From: Candidatus Eisenbergiella stercorigallinarum | GTDB taxonomy: Bacteria > Bacillota > Clostridia > Lachnospirales > Lachnospiraceae | Length of the DNA: 7,378 nucleotides | NCBI GenBank assembly: GCA_019120525.1 | Contig: DWUW01000021.1 | Span: 1 to 7,378, forward strand | Direction of reading: 5' to 3' | Shown: one piece after another, positions 5,964 through 7,378 of the stretch | Numbering within the stretch: position 1 is the first letter of the stretch | How the letters are laid out: each line of letters begins with the position of its first letter | Translations under genes and position numbers: made by a program | The notes under the pieces: generated by a model | Told to the model about the DNA's origin: nothing | Database searches by the model: none | Seen by the model: only the letters and a program-made list of their open reading frames with translations

Positions 5964-5975
5964 CCGGAGCATTCC
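5964..5975 (-). promoter_or_regulatory. Antiterminator arm of the FMN riboswitch
   Basis: GGAATGCTCCGG (5975..5964) is complementary at 11 of 12 positions to CCGGAGAATTCC (5921..5910), which includes most of the terminator's 5' arm and its loop. Pairing would destroy the terminator. The same segment can instead fold locally: CTCCGGC with the following GCCGGGAG forms a 7-bp stem with one bulged G. That would free the terminator when FMN is bound. The pairing is seen in the sequence; the switching order is inferred. Confidence 0.6.
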
Positions 5976-5991
5976 GAAAAACGCCTGCCTC

Positions 5992-6133
5992 ATTCTTCTT
6001 CCATCCAGACTGTACTGTCGGTTCCGGATTCCAACCGGATCAGCCGCCGATGGCGGGTCGCGGACTCATCTGTCTTCCTTTCCGGAAAAACAGCTTCACC
6101 GCCGGTAGGGAATTGCACCCAACCCTGAAGAAC
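5992..6133 (-). ncRNA. FMN riboswitch (RFN element) aptamer
   Basis: The minus strand carries the ordered conserved blocks of the RFN aptamer: CAGGGTTGGGTGCAATTCCC then TACCGGCGGTGA, AGTCCGCGACCCGC, GATCCGGTTGGAATCCGG then AACCGACAGT, and finally AGTCTGGATGGAAGAAG. The outer helix P1 is TTCTTC (6132..6127) with GAAGAA (5998..5993). The P3 arm is somewhat long, with CTGTTTTTCC facing GGAAGACAG. These blocks are diagnostic for the FMN-binding riboswitch that represses riboflavin synthesis or uptake genes. Here it sits 190 nt upstream of ribU and is followed by an antiterminator and terminator, so it should act by transcription attenuation. Confidence 0.97.
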
Positions 6134-6190
6134 GTTACCTTTTATGTAGTTGCATACGCGGCTTTCCGCCGCTGTGACCAGTTACCTTTT
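6134..6190 (-). repeat. Direct repeat flanking a hairpin in the riboswitch leader
   Basis: gttacctttt occurs exactly at 6134-6143 and 6181-6190, 47 bp apart. Between them GCGGC (6158-6162) pairs with GCCGC (6168-6172). In the transcript one AAAAGGTAAC would be at the 5' end and the other would abut aptamer helix P1. Role unknown. Confidence 0.55.
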
Positions 6191-6191
6191 T

Positions 6192-6219
6192 ATCATATCA
6201 GAAACTGGCCGTCTGTCAA
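6192..6219 (-). promoter_or_regulatory. Predicted sigma-A promoter of the riboswitch-ribU transcript
   Basis: A perfect TTGACA (6219..6214) is followed after 16 nt by TATGAT (6197..6192), five of six consensus. The start would be near 6185, about 50 nt before the aptamer. This is the only strong minus promoter upstream of the riboswitch within the intergenic region. Confidence 0.75.
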
Positions 6220-6333
6220 TAGCGCAGCACATTTTTTCAGGCAATGTCTGCGTTCCGGGAAAAGCGCGTCTGTTTCCCTCATTTTCCGCTTCTCCTTTCC
6301 ACCTGTCTGCCCGGATCGCATGTCTCTTTTTTC

Positions 6334-6362
6334 TTTACGCCGTCCCTGCGGTGGCATATAAT
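6334..6362 (+). promoter_or_regulatory. Predicted promoter of the M15 peptidase gene
   Basis: TTTACG (6334-6339) is followed after 17 nt by a perfect TATAAT (6357-6362). Transcription would start near 6369, giving a leader of about 42 nt before the ATG at 6411. The -35 matches three of six positions. It is divergent from the ribU promoter, with about 115 bp between the two -35 elements. Confidence 0.6.
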
Positions 6363-6410
6363 AAAACAAGGACGCCAAAAGCCCTCTGACGCAGAAAGGA
6401 GACTTCACAT

Positions 6411-7169
6411 ATGCCTTATAACAGAAATTCTTTTTTTCACTGGAAGGCTGCCGCAGGCGTTTGCCTGCTCCTGTGCCTTGCGCCCCTTCTGTCCGTCCCG
6501 CCCACGTCCACGCTTGCGGCGGACAGCCCATCTGCTTCTGCCGTTTCCGGAGCAGACGCCGACGGCCGCGTCACCTGGCAGGAGGGCTTCTTTTATGAAC
6601 CGCTGAGCGAAGAGGTGAAAGCGCGGATCACCGGCATCTCCTACGGGGAAGGCTGTATCGTGCCCTATGAGGATCTGCGCTATCTGAACATCCTTTACGT
6701 CGATTTCCACGGGGAGACCCAGGTAGGCGAGATCATCTGCAATCAGGCCATCGCGCAGGATCTTGTGGAGATCTTTTACGAGCTGTATCTGGCCGGCTAC
6801 CCGCTGGAAAGCGTCCGGCTCGTGGATGAATTCGGCGGGGACGACACCCTTTCCATGGAGCACAACAATACCTCCTGCTTTAACTTCCGGGTAGTGGACG
6901 GCACCAGCAATCTTTCCAAACATGCCTACGGCCTCGCCATCGACGTCAATCCCCTGTACAATCCCTATGTGACCTGGCCGGGCGGAAAGCAGCGGGTCTC
7001 TCCCGCCGCCGCAGCGCCCTTCGCGGACAGAAGCCTTGACTTCCCCAACAAGATCGACGAGGACGATCTGTGCTATCAGCTTTTTGCGGAGCGGGGCTTC
7101 ACCTGGGGCGGCCACTGGAGGACCATGAAGGATTACCAGCACTTCCAGAAGGCGCTGCCGGAGGATTGA
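6411..7169 (+). CDS. Secreted M15-family D-Ala-D-Ala carboxypeptidase-like cell-wall peptidase
   Basis: This 252-residue protein begins with a signal peptide: a short polar start, a hydrophobic core (about residues 13-28) and likely cleavage near LAA-DS (about 35-38). A spacer of about 50 residues precedes the metallopeptidase domain. SKHAYGLAIDVNP (169-181) supplies two zinc ligands, His171 and Asp178. WGGHWRTMKDYQHF (232-245) supplies the third, His244, with Asp241 as the likely catalytic acid. This is the M15 pattern shared by VanY-like D,D-carboxypeptidases and CwlK-like L-Ala-D-Glu endopeptidases; the WGG-W form is closest to the CwlK-like branch. It should cut peptidoglycan stem peptides outside the membrane, but the exact bond cannot be told. 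The start has AAAGGAG 9 nt upstream and the gene appears monocistronic. Confidence 0.88.
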   Translation: MPYNRNSFFHWKAAAGVCLLLCLAPLLSVPPTSTLAADSPSASAVSGADADGRVTWQEGFFYEPLSEEVKARITGISYGEGCIVPYEDLRYLNILYVDFHGETQVGEIICNQAIAQDLVEIFYELYLAGYPLESVRLVDEFGGDDTLSMEHNNTSCFNFRVVDGTSNLSKHAYGLAIDVNPLYNPYVTWPGGKQRVSPAAAAPFADRSLDFPNKIDEDDLCYQLFAERGFTWGGHWRTMKDYQHFQKALPED

Positions 7170-7172
7170 GGC

Positions 7173-7199
7173 GGGAGGGGGACCGGGATTGCCGGGGGG
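7173..7199 (+). other. G-quadruplex-type motif after the peptidase stop codon
   Basis: Four runs of three or more guanines (7173-7175, 7177-7181, 7185-7187, 7194-7199) are separated by loops of 1, 3 and 6 nt. This meets the usual G3-N1-7 rule and begins 4 nt after the TGA stop on the coding strand, so the mRNA could form it. No ordinary terminator is seen between 7170 and the window end, so this may mark the 3' end of the transcript. Folding is not shown by sequence alone. Confidence 0.55.
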
Positions 7200-7273
7200 A
7201 CTGATGCTGCCGGGAGGTCGAGGCCGATGTTTCCGAAGAAAAGGGCGCGCCCCGGCGGCGGAATGCACCCCGT

Positions 7274-7364
7274 TACGGTTCAAAATGGAAAGCCGGCTCG
7301 CGTAACCGTACTACTTATGCCGTCGGTACGGTTAAGAACAGGATTTTCGTATCTGGAACCGTAC
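7274..7364. repeat. Four alternating, regularly spaced copies of TACGGTT/AACCGTA
   Basis: TACGGTT lies at 7274-7280 and 7327-7333, and AACCGTA at 7304-7310 and 7357-7363. Start-to-start distances are 30, 23 and 30 bp, so the array is two inverted-repeat units with a 53-bp period. The middle pair extends to a perfect 9-bp dyad, TAACCGTAC (7303-7311) with GTACGGTTA (7326-7334). The DNA between the copies is not conserved, which suggests that the short motif itself is what is kept. There is no reading frame, and the array may continue past the window. Confidence 0.7.
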
Positions 7365-7378
7365 AAATCGGCTATTTT

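Noticed and set aside
7243..7252. GGGCGCGCCC palindrome as a terminator for the peptidase gene
   Set aside because: It has no loop and no following T-tract, and such palindromes are expected by chance in GC-rich DNA.
6405..7283. 292-codon minus-strand open frame opposite the peptidase
   Set aside because: It is antisense to a gene with a signal peptide and intact M15 motifs, has no good ribosome binding site, and includes the G-rich noncoding region as C-rich codons.
7170..7378. CRISPR array suggested by regularly spaced short repeats
   Set aside because: The repeated units are only 7-9 bp and alternate in orientation, whereas CRISPR repeats are longer and lie in the same direction.

Overview
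The window looks like chromosomal DNA from a GC-rich, Gram-positive anaerobe of the Firmicutes, most likely a Lachnospiraceae-type clostridium. The basis is AGGAGG-type ribosome binding sites, TTGACA/TATAAT-like promoters, short intrinsic terminators, an FMN riboswitch in front of a RibU-type ECF S-component, and an ABC/adaptor/FtsX-permease operon of the kind common in that group. The family is inferred; no marker gene proves it.

Layout, left to right. (1) Positions 1-529, minus strand: the first 13 codons of an unidentified gene, cut by the window edge, preceded by a YcxB-like two-helix membrane protein. (2) 592-660: a consensus-like minus promoter followed immediately by an intrinsic-terminator hairpin. 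The hairpin can end the operon to its right and also lies in the leader of the YcxB-like gene. (3) 683-4383, minus strand: a three-gene operon for a MacAB/YknXYZ-like export system, in transcription order ATPase, membrane-fusion (adaptor) protein, MacB-type permease. Its promoter (4431-4459) is overlapped by a perfect 11-bp inverted repeat (4401-4438) that is probably a repressor operator. (4) 4460-5079: an AT-rich then hairpin-rich stretch with no convincing gene. It holds the likely ribU terminator, a strong stem-loop and a degenerate tandem repeat. (5) 5080-6219, minus strand: ribU with a complete regulatory leader, made of promoter, FMN aptamer, antiterminator, terminator and a hairpin beside the ribosome binding site. 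(6) 6334-7169, plus strand: a secreted M15-family cell-wall peptidase with its own promoter, divergent from ribU. (7) 7170-7378: noncoding DNA with a G-quadruplex-type motif right after the peptidase stop codon, and four regularly spaced, alternating copies of AACCGTA/TACGGTT running to the window end.

How the genes work together. The ATPase and permease would form an inner-membrane mechanotransmission-type ABC transporter, with the adaptor anchored by one helix and reaching into the cell wall. In Gram-positives such systems often export or resist peptides or toxins, but the substrate cannot be read from the sequence. RibU would import riboflavin with a shared ECF module (EcfA, EcfA', EcfT) encoded elsewhere, and is switched off when FMN is plentiful. 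The peptidase probably trims peptidoglycan peptides. I see no wholly new multi-gene system. The most unusual signals are the 7274-7364 repeat array, the operator palindrome, and the promoter-then-terminator arrangement at 592-660.
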